Source of the DNA: Mycolicibacterium madagascariense
GTDB lineage: Bacteria; Actinomycetota; Actinomycetes; Mycobacteriales; Mycobacteriaceae
Length of the DNA stretch: 64,000 nt
Reading direction: 5' to 3'
Assembly (NCBI RefSeq): GCF_010729665.1
Contig: NZ_AP022610.1
Coordinates: 3,534,001 to 3,598,000 of the forward strand
Shown here: positions 20,573 to 29,968 of the stretch, piece after piece
Position numbering within the stretch: the stretch's first letter is position 1
How the letters are laid out: the number at the start of each line of letters is the position of its first letter
Notes under the pieces: model-generated
The model's input: the letters and a program-made list of their open reading frames with translations, nothing else
Told to the model about the DNA's origin: nothing
Database searches by the model: none
Program-made: the position numbers and the translations under genes

Positions 20573-21304
20573 TCAGTAGATCGATCGGATCGCGTCGAGC
20601 AGGGTGGTCGCCAGCTCCGGCCTGCACATCACGAAGTCGGGAAGGTACGGGTCGGGACGGTTGTAGCGCAGCGGTGACCCGTCCAGGCGCGAGGCGTGCA
20701 GACCGGCCGCCTGCACGACTCCCGCCGGCGCCGCCGAGTCCCACTCGTACTGTCCACCCGCGTGGACGTAGGCGTCGACGTCGCCGCGCACGACGGCCAT
20801 GGCCTTGGCGCCCGCCGATCCGATCCCGACGAGCTCGACGTCGAGCATGTCGCGCAGCCACCAGAGCACCGTCGGCGGCCGGTTGCGACTCGTCGCGATC
20901 CGGATCGGGCCCGGGCGGCGCGGCGGCGGGGCGGTGACCGTGTCGGTGCGGTACACCGCGCCGACGGCGGGCAGCCCGACCGCCGCGTCGGTGATGCGGC
21001 CCGCGTCGTCGCCGTCGGCGCGCTGCCACAGCGCGACGTGCACCGCCCAGTCCGTGCGGCCGCGCGTCGAGAACTCGTTGGTCCCGTCGACGGGGTCGAC
21101 GATCCAGACCCGGTCGGCGTCGAGCCGGCTCAGGTCGTCGGCCGCCTCCTCCGAGAGCACGGCGTCACCGGGCCGGTGCTCGCGCAGCCGGTCCAGGATC
21201 AAGGCGTTGGCCAGGCGGTCGCCGGCATCGCCGAGGTCGTAGTAGTCACCGAAGCCGAGCTCGGCGCGCAGCGCCACCAGCAACTCGCCTGCCTCGGCGG
21301 CCAC
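20573..21304 (-). CDS. cysQ: CysQ, 3'(2'),5'-bisphosphate nucleotidase / inositol-phosphatase fold
   Basis: This magnesium-dependent, lithium-sensitive phosphatase family member has 243 residues. Metal ligands appear as SEE (51-53) and DPVDGTNEF (70-78), followed by [11 protein letters not shown] and the C-terminal [15 protein letters not shown]. In mycobacteria CysQ removes PAP formed by sulfate assimilation and can act on inositol phosphate, which fits its place beside mshC. GTG 21304 is the only usual start, yet conserved helix residues (DAALAAA) lie just upstream in the same open frame. An ATT at 21337 would restore them. The start is therefore uncertain. Confidence 0.9.
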   Translation of the reverse strand: MAAEAGELLVALRAELGFGDYYDLGDAGDRLANALILDRLREHRPGDAVLSEEAADDLSRLDADRVWIVDPVDGTNEFSTRGRTDWAVHVALWQRADGDDAGRITDAAVGLPAVGAVYRTDTVTAPPPRRPGPIRIATSRNRPPTVLWWLRDMLDVELVGIGSAGAKAMAVVRGDVDAYVHAGGQYEWDSAAPAGVVQAAGLHASRLDGSPLRYNRPDPYLPDFVMCRPELATTLLDAIRSIY

Positions 21305-21342
21305 GGCGGCGGCGAGCGCCGCGTCGCCCGTGCTAATCGGGG

Positions 21343-22020
21343 CTACTTGGGCGTGGCGCCGGGAGCGCGCACGACCATCGGCACCGCGGGGAAGTGCGCG
21401 GCCATCTCCGAGCGACAGCGGCGCAGCGCGGCCGTGCCGTAGCCGCGGTGGCGGTAGTCGGGATGAATCCAGATCCGGACGTTGACCTCACCGCCGACGA
21501 GTTCGCCGAACACCATGCCCACCTTGGCCGCACCGGGGTGGCTGCCCTCCTCGGCGACGAACCACACGGCCTCCTCGTTCGACACCCGGCCCAGGGCGGC
21601 GCCGATCTCCTCGTCGAGGTCACCGGCGGGCGCGCCCGATCCGTCGCCCTTGGCGCCGACGTCGGTCGTGCGCGCGGCGAACAGGTCACGGTCGAGGTCG
21701 GAGGAGAACGCCCGCAAGACCAGGCCCTCGCCCGAACTCGCGGGCCGCTCGCCGAGGGTGAAGGTGAGCTGCTTGTTCAGGTCGTCCAGTTCGGTGGCGA
21801 TGCGGCGGCGCGAGTCCTTGGTGAGCTGATCGAACGCCATGGTCATCACCGCCTCGCCCCCGAGGGCCGACGTGTCGAGCAGCGCGCCGATCGAGGCGAC
21901 GGCGGCGGCGCGGTCCTCGGCTTCGACGATGACGTCGAGGACCTCGTGGCGGCGGTCGAGTGCCTTCTGGAGGGCGTCGGCGATTTCCCGACGGGCGGCG
22001 GCGCGGTCATGATCGGTCAT
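21343..22020 (-). CDS. GNAT acetyltransferase with a GyrA-like coiled N-terminal region
   Basis: The protein has 225 residues in two parts. Residues about 11-85 read like the helical C-gate segment of GyrA/ParC. They contain [32 protein letters not shown] and [19 protein letters not shown] in the same order as in gyrase. Residues about 95-225 form a GNAT domain with the acetyl-CoA loop [12 protein letters not shown]. The region therefore looks like a fusion of a dimerisation coil with an acetyltransferase. The substrate is unknown, and an effect on gyrase is only a guess. It starts at ATG 22020. The cysQ gene follows within 40 bp. Confidence 0.75.
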   Translation of the reverse strand: MTDHDRAAARREIADALQKALDRRHEVLDVIVEAEDRAAAVASIGALLDTSALGGEAVMTMAFDQLTKDSRRRIATELDDLNKQLTFTLGERPASSGEGLVLRAFSSDLDRDLFAARTTDVGAKGDGSGAPAGDLDEEIGAALGRVSNEEAVWFVAEEGSHPGAAKVGMVFGELVGGEVNVRIWIHPDYRHRGYGTAALRRCRSEMAAHFPAVPMVVRAPGATPK

Positions 22021-22078
22021 GTCGAAGAGCGTAGAACACGCCACCGGAAGGGCGCGGCGAAGCGGGAGGGGCGAGCGA

Positions 22079-22918
22079 CTAGAAGGCCGGCCAGGGAATG
22101 GGTCGGCGCCGGTTCGGCGACGGCATCACCGGATGCGCGAGCAGACCGACGGCCCTGGCGTACAGCGCGTCGATCTCGCGGTGGGTGAGGTGTGGGCGCA
22201 GCGTCTCGTCCAGGTCACCCAGCAGCGCGTCCCGCAGAACCGCCACGGCCGCCAGTGCCTCGTCGTCGACGGGCTTGCCCGCCCAGCCCCACAGCACCGT
22301 GCGCAGCTTGTCCTCGGTGTGCAGGCTGACGCCGTGGTCGACGCCGTACACGTTGCCGTCCACGCAGGACAGGATGTGCCCGCCCTTGCGATCGGCGTTG
22401 TTGATGAGGACGTCGAACACGGCCATCCGCCGCAGCCGGTCGTCGTCGGCGTGGACGAGGGTCACCTCGGCACCGGCGTAGTCGTAGGCCTGCACGATGG
22501 GCAGGAACCCCGGCGGGATGCCGTCCACGGGCAGCAGGTCCACCAGATCGGGCCCGGCCGGTGGTTCGTCGACCGGATCCCCGTCGTCGAGGGCGTCACC
22601 GGGCTGATCCACCCACCGCTGCACCATGCCGCGTCCGGCCGGGCCGTCGCGAACCACGGTGTAGGGCACCACGTTCCAGCCCATGGCGGCCGACACCAGG
22701 TACGCCGACACCTCGCGGCCCGCCAGGGTGCCGTCCGGGAAGTCCCACAGCGGCGCCTCGCCGGCGACCGGCTTGTACACGCAGTGGGCCTGACGCTCCC
22801 CGTAGTTCGCCTCGCAGAGGAACGTCGCGTTGCTCGCCGATCGAATACGTCCGATCACCGTCAGGTCGCCGCAGCGGATGACCTCGTCGTCACCGTCGCG
22901 CTCAGGTGTCGGCGTCAT
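22079..22918 (-). CDS. SCO1664 family protein (kinase-fold-like, unknown function)
   Basis: This conserved actinobacterial protein has 279 residues and is remembered as the SCO1664 family, next to a DUF3090 gene. It contains a nucleotide-binding-like strand (HCVYKPVAGEAPLWDFP), RRMAVFDVLINNADRKGGHIL and GVDHGVSLH. These resemble the catalytic and metal loops (D..N, DHG) of HipA/PI4-kinase-like folds, so phosphotransferase activity is possible. ATG 22918 overlaps the DUF3090 gene by 17 bp, which means tight coupling. Function is not established. Confidence 0.75.
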   Translation of the reverse strand: MTPTPERDGDDEVIRCGDLTVIGRIRSASNATFLCEANYGERQAHCVYKPVAGEAPLWDFPDGTLAGREVSAYLVSAAMGWNVVPYTVVRDGPAGRGMVQRWVDQPGDALDDGDPVDEPPAGPDLVDLLPVDGIPPGFLPIVQAYDYAGAEVTLVHADDDRLRRMAVFDVLINNADRKGGHILSCVDGNVYGVDHGVSLHTEDKLRTVLWGWAGKPVDDEALAAVAVLRDALLGDLDETLRPHLTHREIDALYARAVGLLAHPVMPSPNRRRPIPWPAF

Positions 22919-23489
22919 CGTCGGATTCCGCAAGGGCTCCTCGGCGATATCCGTTGGTGCGCACGCAGATGTGGCCCGCGGGGTCCAGCGGCTCGTCGCA
23001 GAGCGGACAGGGCGGGCGGCCCGCGGAGATGACCCGGTTCGAGCGGGCGGCGAACTCGCGCGCGGACTCCGGGCTGAGGAAGACGCGGACGGCGTCGGGG
23101 CCGTCCTCGGCGTCGTCCAGCACGACCGACGCGTCGAACTCCGTGTCCGACACCGCAAGCAGCTCGACGACGATCGTCTGCGCCTCGGAGTCCCAGCCCA
23201 GACCCATCGTGCCGACGCGGAATTCGGCGTCGACGGGGGTGACCAGCGGGCTGAGGTCCTCGATCTGCCCGGTCTCCGGTGGCACCGGGGTGCCGAAGCG
23301 GCGGTTGATCTCCAGCAGCAGCGCGTCGATGCGCTCGGCGAGCACCGCCACCTGTTGCTTCTCGAGGATCACCGACACCACCCGGTCGTCGTGAACGGCC
23401 TGCAGATAGAACGTGCGGTCGCCCGGCTGCCCGACGGTCCCGGCCACGAAGCGGTCGGGAGAGCGGAAGACGTGAATCGAGCGGGTCAT
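22902..23489 (-). CDS. DUF3090 family protein with C-terminal zinc ribbon
   Basis: This 195-residue protein begins TRSIHVFRSPDRFVAGTVGQ, typical of DUF3090. It ends with a compact zinc-binding pattern, CPLCDEPLDPAGHICVR, in which two Cys and a His/Cys pair are spaced as in a small zinc finger. It is always a neighbour of the SCO1664 gene and of a histidine phosphatase in actinobacteria, so the three probably act together. The function is unknown. It starts at ATG 23489, 65 bp after the phosphatase gene. Confidence 0.8.
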   Translation of the reverse strand: MTRSIHVFRSPDRFVAGTVGQPGDRTFYLQAVHDDRVVSVILEKQQVAVLAERIDALLLEINRRFGTPVPPETGQIEDLSPLVTPVDAEFRVGTMGLGWDSEAQTIVVELLAVSDTEFDASVVLDDAEDGPDAVRVFLSPESAREFAARSNRVISAGRPPCPLCDEPLDPAGHICVRTNGYRRGALAESDDDADT

Positions 23490-23554
23490 GGCACCTCTCA
23501 AAATACCGGTATCGGCACCGCATCCGTAATTCGAGCGGCGGCCGCGTCGGGCGC

Positions 23555-24232
23555 TCAGTCGGTGGAGCCGCCGACCACCGCGTCCCCGGAGGGTTCCGGC
23601 TTGGCGGCGAGGGCGGCCGTGAGCGCGGGCCCCGTGTGGTTCACGTGGAGCACGAACGGGCGCACCGCGGTGTAGCGGATGACGCTCATGGAGGCCGGGT
23701 CGGCGGTGATGCGCTGGAAGCCGTCCAGGTGGACGCCCAGCGCGTCGGCCACGATGGACTTGATGACGTCGCCGTGCGTGCAGGCGATCCACAGGACGTC
23801 GCCTTCGTGCTGCTCGGACAGGGTGCGATCGTGCTCGCGGACCGCGGCGACCGCCCTGGCCTGAACCTGCGCGAGGCCCTCACCCTCCGGGAACACCGCG
23901 GCGCTGGGATGCTGCTGCACGACCGACCACAGCGGCTCCTTCACCAGGTCGCCGATCTTGCGTCCGGTCCAGGCGCCGTAGTCGACCTCGGAGAGCCGCT
24001 CGTCCACCTCGGGCTCCAGCCCGAGGGCCGCGGCGAGCGGGGCAACCGTTCGCTCACAGCGCAGCAGCGGAGACCGCACGATGGCCTTGACGGGCAGCTC
24101 GCCGATCCGGGCGATCACCGATTCGGCTTGCTCACGGCCCTTGTCGTCGAGGTCGACGCCCTCGGAGCGACCGGCGAGCGTGTGGGCGGTGTTGGACGTG
24201 GAGCGGCCGTGCCGCAGCAGGATGACGGTCAT
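23555..24232 (-). CDS. Histidine phosphatase superfamily (phosphoglycerate-mutase-like) protein
   Basis: The gene encodes a 225-residue phosphatase with the RHG motif at 7-9 (catalytic His8), a second half-site SPLLRCERT, the acid residue in LSEVDYGAWTG and the distal His in CTHGD. This is the acid-phosphatase branch rather than glycolytic mutase, because the protein is short and lacks the mutase loop. ATG 24232 overlaps the stop of an 11-codon minicistron by ATGA. That minicistron ends a three-unit repeat chain from the uppP stop, so translation is probably coupled to uppP. Confidence 0.88.
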   Translation of the reverse strand: MTVILLRHGRSTSNTAHTLAGRSEGVDLDDKGREQAESVIARIGELPVKAIVRSPLLRCERTVAPLAAALGLEPEVDERLSEVDYGAWTGRKIGDLVKEPLWSVVQQHPSAAVFPEGEGLAQVQARAVAAVREHDRTLSEQHEGDVLWIACTHGDVIKSIVADALGVHLDGFQRITADPASMSVIRYTAVRPFVLHVNHTGPALTAALAAKPEPSGDAVVGGSTD

Positions 24233-24328
24233 CGGGCGGGCCTCGGCGGGGTGGGCGGATTCACTGCGCGGGCCTCGGTGGGGTGGGAGTAATCACTGGG
24301 CGGGCCTCGGCGGGTTGGGCGGATTCAC
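24229..24328 (-). repeat. Three tandem 32-bp repeats forming a minicistron chain between uppP and the phosphatase gene
   Basis: On the plus strand three similar 31-bp units begin at 24236, 24268 and 24300, exactly 32 bp apart. On the coding (minus) strand each unit holds a complete 12-codon frame. These run 24328-24293 ([11 protein letters not shown]), 24296-24261 (VITPTPPRPAQ) and 24264-24229 (VNPPTPPRPAR). The first GTG overlaps the uppP stop, each stop overlaps the next GTG as GTGA, and the last stop overlaps the phosphatase ATG as ATGA. CCGAGG precedes each start as a weak ribosome site. The pattern is that of mycobacterial interspersed repetitive units (MIRU). Confidence 0.85.
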
Positions 24329-25155
24329 TGCGCGGCCACCGTTCCGGTGCCGAGCGCCACCAGCAGCGCCACCCCGAGGATCACTCGGTAGCCGACGAAC
24401 CAGTACATGCCGTGGCGGACCAGGAACCGCAGGAACCACGCGACGGCGGCGTAGCCGATGACGAAGGCGATGACGATCGAGACGAGCAGCTGCGGGCCGG
24501 TGGTGCTCAGGCCCGTGCCCGACGGGTGGAACGCATCGGGCAGCGAGAACAGGCCCGACGCGAGCACGGCCGGGATCGCGAGCAGGAAGCCGAACCGGGC
24601 GGCCGCCGCCCGCTGCTGGCCCAGGAACAGGCCCGCGCTGATCGTCGCACCCGACCGCGACACCCCGGGCACCAACGCCAGGCATTGCGCGAGACCGATG
24701 AGAATCGCGTCGCGCCAGGTGAATTCGTCGATGGGCCGGGTCTTCCTGCCGACGTACTCGGCCGCGGCGATGACGCCGGAGAACACGATGAGCGCGGTCG
24801 CGATGATCCACAGATTGCGGACGTCGTTGCGGATGTAGTGCTTGAAGATCAGGCCCGCGGCCGCGATGGGGATCGTGCCGATGATCACCCACCAGCCCAG
24901 CCAGTAGTCCGGGGTGCGGCGGGCGGGGTCGCGCAGGCCGCCGAACCAGGCGGCCAGGATGCGGCCGATGTCGCGGGCGAAGTAGATGAGCACCGCCAGC
25001 TCGGTGCCGAGCTGACAGACGGCGGTGAACGACGCGCCGGCGTCGTCGGCGAAGAACACCTGGGACACGATCGCGAGGTGGGCCGAGGAGGACACGGGGA
25101 GGAACTCGGTCAGACCCTGGACGACGGACAGCACGATCACCTGCAGCCACGACAT
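24325..25155 (-). CDS. uppP: Undecaprenyl-diphosphatase UppP (BacA)
   Basis: UppP recycles the lipid carrier of peptidoglycan and arabinogalactan synthesis by dephosphorylating polyprenyl diphosphate at the membrane, and confers bacitracin tolerance. The protein (276 residues from ATG 25155) is polytopic. Its two signature loops are [15 protein letters not shown] and [13 protein letters not shown]. The usual SSSGHL reads SSSAHL here, a mild change beside the conserved His. A GTG at 25164 would add three residues. Its stop codon begins the 32-bp repeat chain leading to the phosphatase gene. Confidence 0.93.
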   Translation of the reverse strand: MSWLQVIVLSVVQGLTEFLPVSSSAHLAIVSQVFFADDAGASFTAVCQLGTELAVLIYFARDIGRILAAWFGGLRDPARRTPDYWLGWWVIIGTIPIAAAGLIFKHYIRNDVRNLWIIATALIVFSGVIAAAEYVGRKTRPIDEFTWRDAILIGLAQCLALVPGVSRSGATISAGLFLGQQRAAAARFGFLLAIPAVLASGLFSLPDAFHPSGTGLSTTGPQLLVSIVIAFVIGYAAVAWFLRFLVRHGMYWFVGYRVILGVALLVALGTGTVAAQ

Positions 25156-25192
25156 GTCCGTCACGGGTCAAGACCGTACCGTGGCGGCGCGC

Positions 25193-25504
25193 TCAGCGAA
25201 CCGAGCGCGGTACCCGTTGGGCGTCGGCGACCGCATCGCGGACGGCGGCGGTGAGGCTGCGTTCGTCGGAGGCGTCGACGTGGGCCACGCTGCGCTGGGC
25301 GGTAGCGACGACGTCCTCGGCCTGGGGCACCGGCCCGGCCAGACGCGGCCGATAGACCTCGACGTGAAGCGTTTGCTTGTCGACGTGGAAGGAGAATGTG
25401 CGGCCGTCCCCGACCCGGCCGAATCCGCTGGCGTGCACGCCCGTCGAGACGAACTCGACGCCGAAGTCGGTGTCCGACACGTCGTCGCCGGCGGCGAGGG
25501 TCAT
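25193..25504 (-). CDS. Conserved mycobacterial hypothetical protein
   Basis: I do not recognise a named domain in this 103-residue soluble protein. It begins MTLAAGDDVSDTDFGVEFVS, is rich in short beta-like stretches (TFSFHVDKQTLHVEVYRP) and has a helical C-terminal half. The same position, between uppP and lppL, holds a conserved hypothetical gene in M. tuberculosis. ATG 25504 fits because the upstream in-frame sequence lies in the divergent lppL promoter region. It is probably co-transcribed with uppP, 37 bp downstream. Confidence 0.65.
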   Translation of the reverse strand: MTLAAGDDVSDTDFGVEFVSTGVHASGFGRVGDGRTFSFHVDKQTLHVEVYRPRLAGPVPQAEDVVATAQRSVAHVDASDERSLTAAVRDAVADAQRVPRSVR

Positions 25505-25542
25505 GGCCGAACCATACCGTCGGAACCACGACCGGACGTGCC

Positions 25543-25548
25543 TAAACT
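25543..25548 (+). promoter_or_regulatory. Candidate -10 box of lppL
   Basis: TAAACT fits TANNNT and would place the transcript start near 25555, about 40 bases before the TTG start codon. No clear -35 element is visible. It lies in the 89-bp gap shared with the divergent hypothetical gene. Confidence 0.4.
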
Positions 25549-25593
25549 GGCCATTCGATCGCCATCCGAAGTCCACGCACCGAGAGCTACCCT

Positions 25594-26625
25594 TTGCCAC
25601 TTCACGCAACACCGAAGAGTCTCCTAGCTCACAGCGCCCTGGTGGTAGTGACGATGGTTGCCGCCCTGGCCTGTTCGACCAAGACGGCCGACGCACCCCC
25701 TCCGACGATCGCCCCCGCACGGGCGGCCGTCTCGCCGGCGGTGACGCAGCGACCCGACGGCACCGTGGTGCCGCTGGCCGACGCGGGCGTGGCCGCCGTG
25801 TTCGACCCGGTCACCTCGGCGCTGGTGGTCCTGGGTCGCACGGCCGCGGGCGGGTCGACCATCACGATCGTCCCGACCTCCGGCGCACCGCGGACCCTGC
25901 CGTTGCCGGCCGTCGCGACGGCGATCGTCACAGACGGCGACGGCACCGTCTGCGCGGCGGTCAGGGGCGGCTACTTCCGGGTGGGACTGCGGCCGGGTGA
26001 CGCCGTGCGGAGGTTCGACGTAGACGGCGAGCGCGACACCGACTTCACCGCCATCGCCCGGCGCGCCGACGGCAAGCTGGTGCTCGGCAGCACCGTGGGT
26101 GCCGTCTACACGCTGGGCTCGGACACCGCGGTCGCCGCGAAACTGCAGATCTTCGCCCGAGTGGACGCGCTCGTCGCGAGGGGCAACGTCGTCGCGGTCC
26201 TCGACCGCGGCCAGACGTCGGTCACCACGGTCGACGAGTCGGGCACCTCGGCCGACCACGCCCTGCGCGCCGGTGAGGGCGCCACCACGATGGTCGCCGA
26301 TCCGGCCGGTCGACTGCTGGTCGCCGACACTCGCGGCGACGGGCTGCTGGTCTTCGGATCGGATCCGCTGCTGCTGCGTCAGCGCTACCCGGTACCGGGC
26401 GCGCCCTACGGGTTGGCGGGCTCCCAGCGGCTGGCCTGGGTGTCCGAGACGGCGACGAACACCGTGGTTGGTTACGATCTGGCCACTGGCATACCCGTCG
26501 AGAAGGTGCGACATCGAACCGTGCAACAACCGAACTCGCTGGCCGTCGACGACAGGACCGGCACGCTCTACGTGGTGTCCGGTTCGGGAGCGGGCGTGCA
26601 GGTGATCCCGGGGGCGCCGCGATGA
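25594..26625 (+). CDS. lppL: LppL-like lipoprotein with beta-propeller-type repeats
   Basis: The protein has 343 residues. An N-terminal hydrophobic stretch ends in a lipobox (VAALACS) with Cys27 as the expected lipidation site, so it should be anchored outside the membrane. The remainder is made of repeated blade-like segments ([61 protein letters not shown]) that suggest a beta-propeller. The start is TTG 25594, since no ATG or GTG lies before the signal peptide. Its stop overlaps the DUF5703 start by ATGA. The position before pyrD matches lppL of M. tuberculosis. Function is unknown. Confidence 0.85.
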   Translation: MPLHATPKSLLAHSALVVVTMVAALACSTKTADAPPPTIAPARAAVSPAVTQRPDGTVVPLADAGVAAVFDPVTSALVVLGRTAAGGSTITIVPTSGAPRTLPLPAVATAIVTDGDGTVCAAVRGGYFRVGLRPGDAVRRFDVDGERDTDFTAIARRADGKLVLGSTVGAVYTLGSDTAVAAKLQIFARVDALVARGNVVAVLDRGQTSVTTVDESGTSADHALRAGEGATTMVADPAGRLLVADTRGDGLLVFGSDPLLLRQRYPVPGAPYGLAGSQRLAWVSETATNTVVGYDLATGIPVEKVRHRTVQQPNSLAVDDRTGTLYVVSGSGAGVQVIPGAPR

Positions 26626-26879
26626 GCGGCCATCAGCGCGGCCGCATGCCCGCGGCGTGGGAGGCCGACCTCTCCGACGAATACGACTGGGTGCCACTGC
26701 GGCTGCCGCCGGACGTGACGCGCGTATCGGCGTCGATCCGGTTGTCGATCGAGGCCGAGTACCGCGGCTGGGAGCTCACCAGGGTTCGGTTGTACACCGA
26801 CGGAAGTCGACGAGTGTTGTTGCGCCGCAGGAAGTCTGCGTCGGACTGGGCGCGCGTCGACGACCAGCCGACGTCGTGA
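26622..26879 (+). CDS. DUF5703-like small protein
   Basis: The protein has 85 residues. A core ([43 protein letters not shown]) matches the small actinobacterial family I remember as DUF5703, of unknown function. It is basic at the C-terminus and soluble. ATG 26622 overlaps the lppL stop and its own stop overlaps the pyrD GTG, so lppL, this gene and pyrD form a three-gene translationally coupled set. Confidence 0.75.
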   Translation: MSGHQRGRMPAAWEADLSDEYDWVPLRLPPDVTRVSASIRLSIEAEYRGWELTRVRLYTDGSRRVLLRRRKSASDWARVDDQPTS

Positions 26880-27952
26880 TCTACCGCGCGCTGCGCCGGA
26901 TCTTCTTCCTGGTTCCCCCGGAGCGGATCCACATGCTGGTCTTCGCGTTCCTGCGGGTGATTACCGCCCCGCGGCCGCTGCGCGCAGCCCTGACGCGGTG
27001 GCTCGCGCCCCGCGACCCGGCGTTGGCGACCACGGTGTTCGGCGTGCGGTTCCCCGGACCGCTCGGCCTGGCGGCGGGCTTCGACAAGGACGGCTCGGGC
27101 CTCAAGACCTGGGGCGCACTGGGTTTCGGCTACGCCGAGGTCGGCACCGTCACCGCGCACGCCCAACCGGGCAACCCGCAGCCGCGGATGTTTCGGCTGG
27201 CCGACGACCGCGCGCTGCTCAACCGCATGGGCTTCAACAATCATGGGGCCGGTGAACTGGCGCTCAAGCTGAGCCGTCACGTCTGCGAGGTGCCCATCGG
27301 GGCCAACATCGGCAAGACGAAGGCGACGGCACCCGAGGACGCCGTCGGCGACTACGCCGAGAGCGCCCGCCTGGTGGGCCCCCTGGCCGCGTTCCTCGTC
27401 GTCAACGTCAGCTCCCCCAACACGCCGGGCCTGCGCGATCTGCAGGCCGTCGAGACGCTGCGGCCCATCCTGACCGCGGTACGCGCGCAGACGTCGACCC
27501 CGGTGCTGGTGAAGATCGCTCCCGACCTGTCCGACGCCGACGTCGACGCGATCGCCGACCTGGCAATCGAACTGGGGTTGGCGGGGATCGTCGCGACCAA
27601 CACCACGGTGTCGCGCGACGGCCTGCGCACCCCCGGCGTGGGCGAGCTGGGCGCGGGCGGCGTCTCGGGCCCGCCGGTCGCGCGGCGGTCCCTGGAGGTG
27701 TTGCGGCGGCTGTACGCGCGGGTCGGCGGTCGGCTGGTGCTCGTCAGCGTCGGCGGCATCGAGACCGCCGACGACGCGTGGGAGCGCATCACCGCGGGGG
27801 CCTCCCTGCTGCAGGGCTACACCGGCTTCGTCTACGGCGGAGGCCTGTGGGCCAAGCACGTTCACGACGGCCTGGCCGCGCGCCTGCACGCGGGCGGCTT
27901 CGCCACCCTGGCCGACGCCGTGGGCTCAGCCGCCCGGCGCGAGCAGACGTAA
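26876..27952 (+). CDS. pyrD: Dihydroorotate dehydrogenase (quinone), class 2
   Basis: PyrD oxidises dihydroorotate to orotate in pyrimidine synthesis, passing electrons to menaquinone. The 358 residues include the N-terminal membrane-binding helices of class 2 enzymes ([19 protein letters not shown]). They also show FMN and substrate motifs: [29 protein letters not shown], the catalytic-loop Ser in [23 protein letters not shown], and [14 protein letters not shown] with [12 protein letters not shown] 26876 overlaps the preceding stop by GTGA. A hairpin follows immediately after the stop. Confidence 0.96.
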   Translation: MIYRALRRIFFLVPPERIHMLVFAFLRVITAPRPLRAALTRWLAPRDPALATTVFGVRFPGPLGLAAGFDKDGSGLKTWGALGFGYAEVGTVTAHAQPGNPQPRMFRLADDRALLNRMGFNNHGAGELALKLSRHVCEVPIGANIGKTKATAPEDAVGDYAESARLVGPLAAFLVVNVSSPNTPGLRDLQAVETLRPILTAVRAQTSTPVLVKIAPDLSDADVDAIADLAIELGLAGIVATNTTVSRDGLRTPGVGELGAGGVSGPPVARRSLEVLRRLYARVGGRLVLVSVGGIETADDAWERITAGASLLQGYTGFVYGGGLWAKHVHDGLAARLHAGGFATLADAVGSAARREQT

Positions 27953-27983
27953 AGGGCCCTGTTTGGTGCCCATTGAGGGCCCT
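27953..27983. terminator. Hairpin between convergent pyrD and PEBP genes
   Basis: Two copies of the 8-bp palindrome AGGGCCCT (27953-27960 and 27976-27983) flank a 15-base loop directly after the pyrD stop. The stem can form on either strand. There is no T-run, as is usual in mycobacteria, so it may serve as a bidirectional terminator for the two convergent genes. Confidence 0.55.
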
Positions 27984-28002
27984 CTGCGGCTGCTCGCGGG
28001 GG

Positions 28003-28536
28003 TCAGGACTCCGACTTCTCGTAGGTGCCGTGGATGACGGCCCGTGCGATCGCGTGGCTGAACAGGTTGAAGCCGAGGTAGGCGGGCGTCGCGTCGTCGG
28101 GCAGGTCGAGCTTCTCGACGTCCACCGCGTGCACGGCGATGAAGTACCGGTGCGGGCCGTGCCCCGGCGGCGGTGCGGCGCCGATGAAGCGCTTGAGCCC
28201 CGCGTCGTTGGAGAGGGTCAGGGCGTCGCCGGGGAAGCCGTTCTGACTGCCGTCGCCCACCCCCGCCGGGAGTTCCGTCACCGTCGCGGGCAGGTTGGCC
28301 ACCGCCCAGTGCCAGAAGCCCGACCCCGTCGGCGCGTCGGGGTCATACATCGTGACCGCGAAGCTGCGGGTCTCCTCGGGAAATCCCGACCAGCTCAGCT
28401 GCGGCGAGACGTCCGATCCTCCCGCGCCCATGATGCCGCTGACCTGATCGTTGGCCAACGGTTGGCCGTCGGTCACCGACTCGGACGTCAGCGTAAAGCT
28501 GGGCAGCTCGGGAAGGGAGTCGTACGGGGTGCTCAT
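28003..28536 (-). CDS. PEBP / YbhB-YbcL family protein
   Basis: This 177-residue phosphatidylethanolamine-binding-protein fold has the ligand-pocket signatures [27 protein letters not shown] and [10 protein letters not shown], with [14 protein letters not shown] near the end. The mycobacterial homologue at the same place is called TB18.6. The family binds small anionic ligands or inhibits proteases and kinases; the bacterial role is unclear. The start is ATG 28536. The M20 peptidase gene ends 22 bp upstream on the same strand, so the two may be co-transcribed. Confidence 0.9.
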   Translation of the reverse strand: MSTPYDSLPELPSFTLTSESVTDGQPLANDQVSGIMGAGGSDVSPQLSWSGFPEETRSFAVTMYDPDAPTGSGFWHWAVANLPATVTELPAGVGDGSQNGFPGDALTLSNDAGLKRFIGAAPPPGHGPHRYFIAVHAVDVEKLDLPDDATPAYLGFNLFSHAIARAVIHGTYEKSES

Positions 28537-28558
28537 GGAATCCTCTCGGTCGACGCGA

Positions 28559-29893
28559 TCAGCAGTTCAGCAGGAAGTGTTGCAGGACCTGGGTCCCGAA
28601 CGTCAGCGACTCGACGGGTACCCGCTCGTCGACGCCATGGAACAGCGCGGCGAAGTCGAGTTCCGGCGGCAGCCGCAGCGGGATGAACCCGAAGCACCGG
28701 ATGCCAAGGCGCGCAAAGTGTTTGGCGTCAGTCCCGCCGGAGAGCATGTAGGGCACGATGCGGGCGTCGGGGTCGACCGTCAGCAGCGAGGCGTCCATCG
28801 CGTCGACCAGATCCCCGTCGAACGTGGTCTCATACGCCGGCAGCGACGTGATCCACTCGCGAGTCACGTCCGGGCCGATCAGCTCGTCGATGGTCCTCTC
28901 GAATTCGGGCAGGCGGCCCGGCAGCACGCGGCAGTCGACGACGGCCTCCGCGGTTCCCGGGATGACGTTGGCCTTGTAGCCGGCCTTGAGCATCGTCGGG
29001 TTCGCGGAGTCGCGCAGGGTCGCACCGACGATGCGCGCGAGCGGCCCCAACTTCGCGATCGTGCCGTCGACGTCCGGCGAGGCGGCATCGAACGCATGCC
29101 CGGTCTCCTCGCCGACGGCGGTCAGGAACTGGGCCACCGGGTCGGTCAGCACCAGCGGGAACGTGTGGTTGCCCAGCCGAGCGACCGCGGCGGCCAGGAT
29201 GGTGACGGCGTTCTCGTCGTGCACGAACGACCCGTGGCCGGCGCGGCCGTGGGCGGTGAGCCGCATCCACTGCATGCCCTTCTCGGCGGTCTCGATGAGG
29301 TAGAGCCGCTTCTCCCCGCCGTCGCGGCGCGGCACCGTCAGCGAGAAGCCGCCGACCTCGCCGATGGCCTCCGTGATCCCGTCGAACAGATCGGGCCGGT
29401 GGTCGACCAGCCACCCGCAGCCGTACTTGCCGCCGGCCTCCTCGTCGGCGACGAAGGCGAACACCAGATCCCGCGGCGGCACGATCGCATTGCGCTTCAT
29501 GTGCCGTGCGACCGCGATCATCATGCCGATCATGTTCTTCATGTCGATCGCGCCACGGCCCCAGACGTACCCGTCCTTCACCGCGCCCGAGAAGGGGTGC
29601 ACGCTCCAGTCGGCGGCCACGGCGGGCACGACGTCGAGGTGGCCGTGGACGAGCAGCGCGCCGCGGCTCGGGTCGGCCCCACGCAGCCTGGCGACGACGT
29701 TCCCGCGGCCGGGCGCCCCCGACTCGATGTACTCGCACTCGTAGCCGACCTGCTCGAGCTGCTCGGCCACCCAGCGTGCGCACGCCTCCTCACCCGCCGT
29801 GGTCTCCGGCTCACCGGTGTTCGACGTGTCGAACCGGATCAGCGAGCTGACGAGCTCCACGACCTCGTCGCTCGCCTGCGCAGTTTCAGTCAC
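28559..29893 (-). CDS. dapE2: M20 family metallopeptidase (DapE2/ArgE-like)
   Basis: This di-zinc amidohydrolase of 444 residues shows [12 protein letters not shown] (metal His/Asp), [10 protein letters not shown] (bridging Asp) and [12 protein letters not shown] (catalytic Glu and metal Glu). A distal His lies in GGTDAKHF. The family removes N-acyl groups from amino acids or peptides; the name dapE2 follows the mycobacterial gene at this site and does not prove succinyl-diaminopimelate activity. The start is GTG 29893, because the in-frame open sequence upstream is Pro/Gly-rich and unlike the family. A tRNA gene lies 75 bp away on the opposite strand. Confidence 0.85.
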   Translation of the reverse strand: MTETAQASDEVVELVSSLIRFDTSNTGEPETTAGEEACARWVAEQLEQVGYECEYIESGAPGRGNVVARLRGADPSRGALLVHGHLDVVPAVAADWSVHPFSGAVKDGYVWGRGAIDMKNMIGMMIAVARHMKRNAIVPPRDLVFAFVADEEAGGKYGCGWLVDHRPDLFDGITEAIGEVGGFSLTVPRRDGGEKRLYLIETAEKGMQWMRLTAHGRAGHGSFVHDENAVTILAAAVARLGNHTFPLVLTDPVAQFLTAVGEETGHAFDAASPDVDGTIAKLGPLARIVGATLRDSANPTMLKAGYKANVIPGTAEAVVDCRVLPGRLPEFERTIDELIGPDVTREWITSLPAYETTFDGDLVDAMDASLLTVDPDARIVPYMLSGGTDAKHFARLGIRCFGFIPLRLPPELDFAALFHGVDERVPVESLTFGTQVLQHFLLNC

Positions 29894-29968
29894 GGTCCCA
29901 TTCGTACCACCCGGAGGGCGGCCGGGTTTTGGTCCGGGCACCCCGTTCGGTTAGCCTTAGTCGCTCTT

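Noticed and set aside
24229..24328. CRISPR array
   Set aside because: The units are directly adjacent, with no spacers; the 32-bp period comes from overlapping minicistrons, and no cas gene is nearby.
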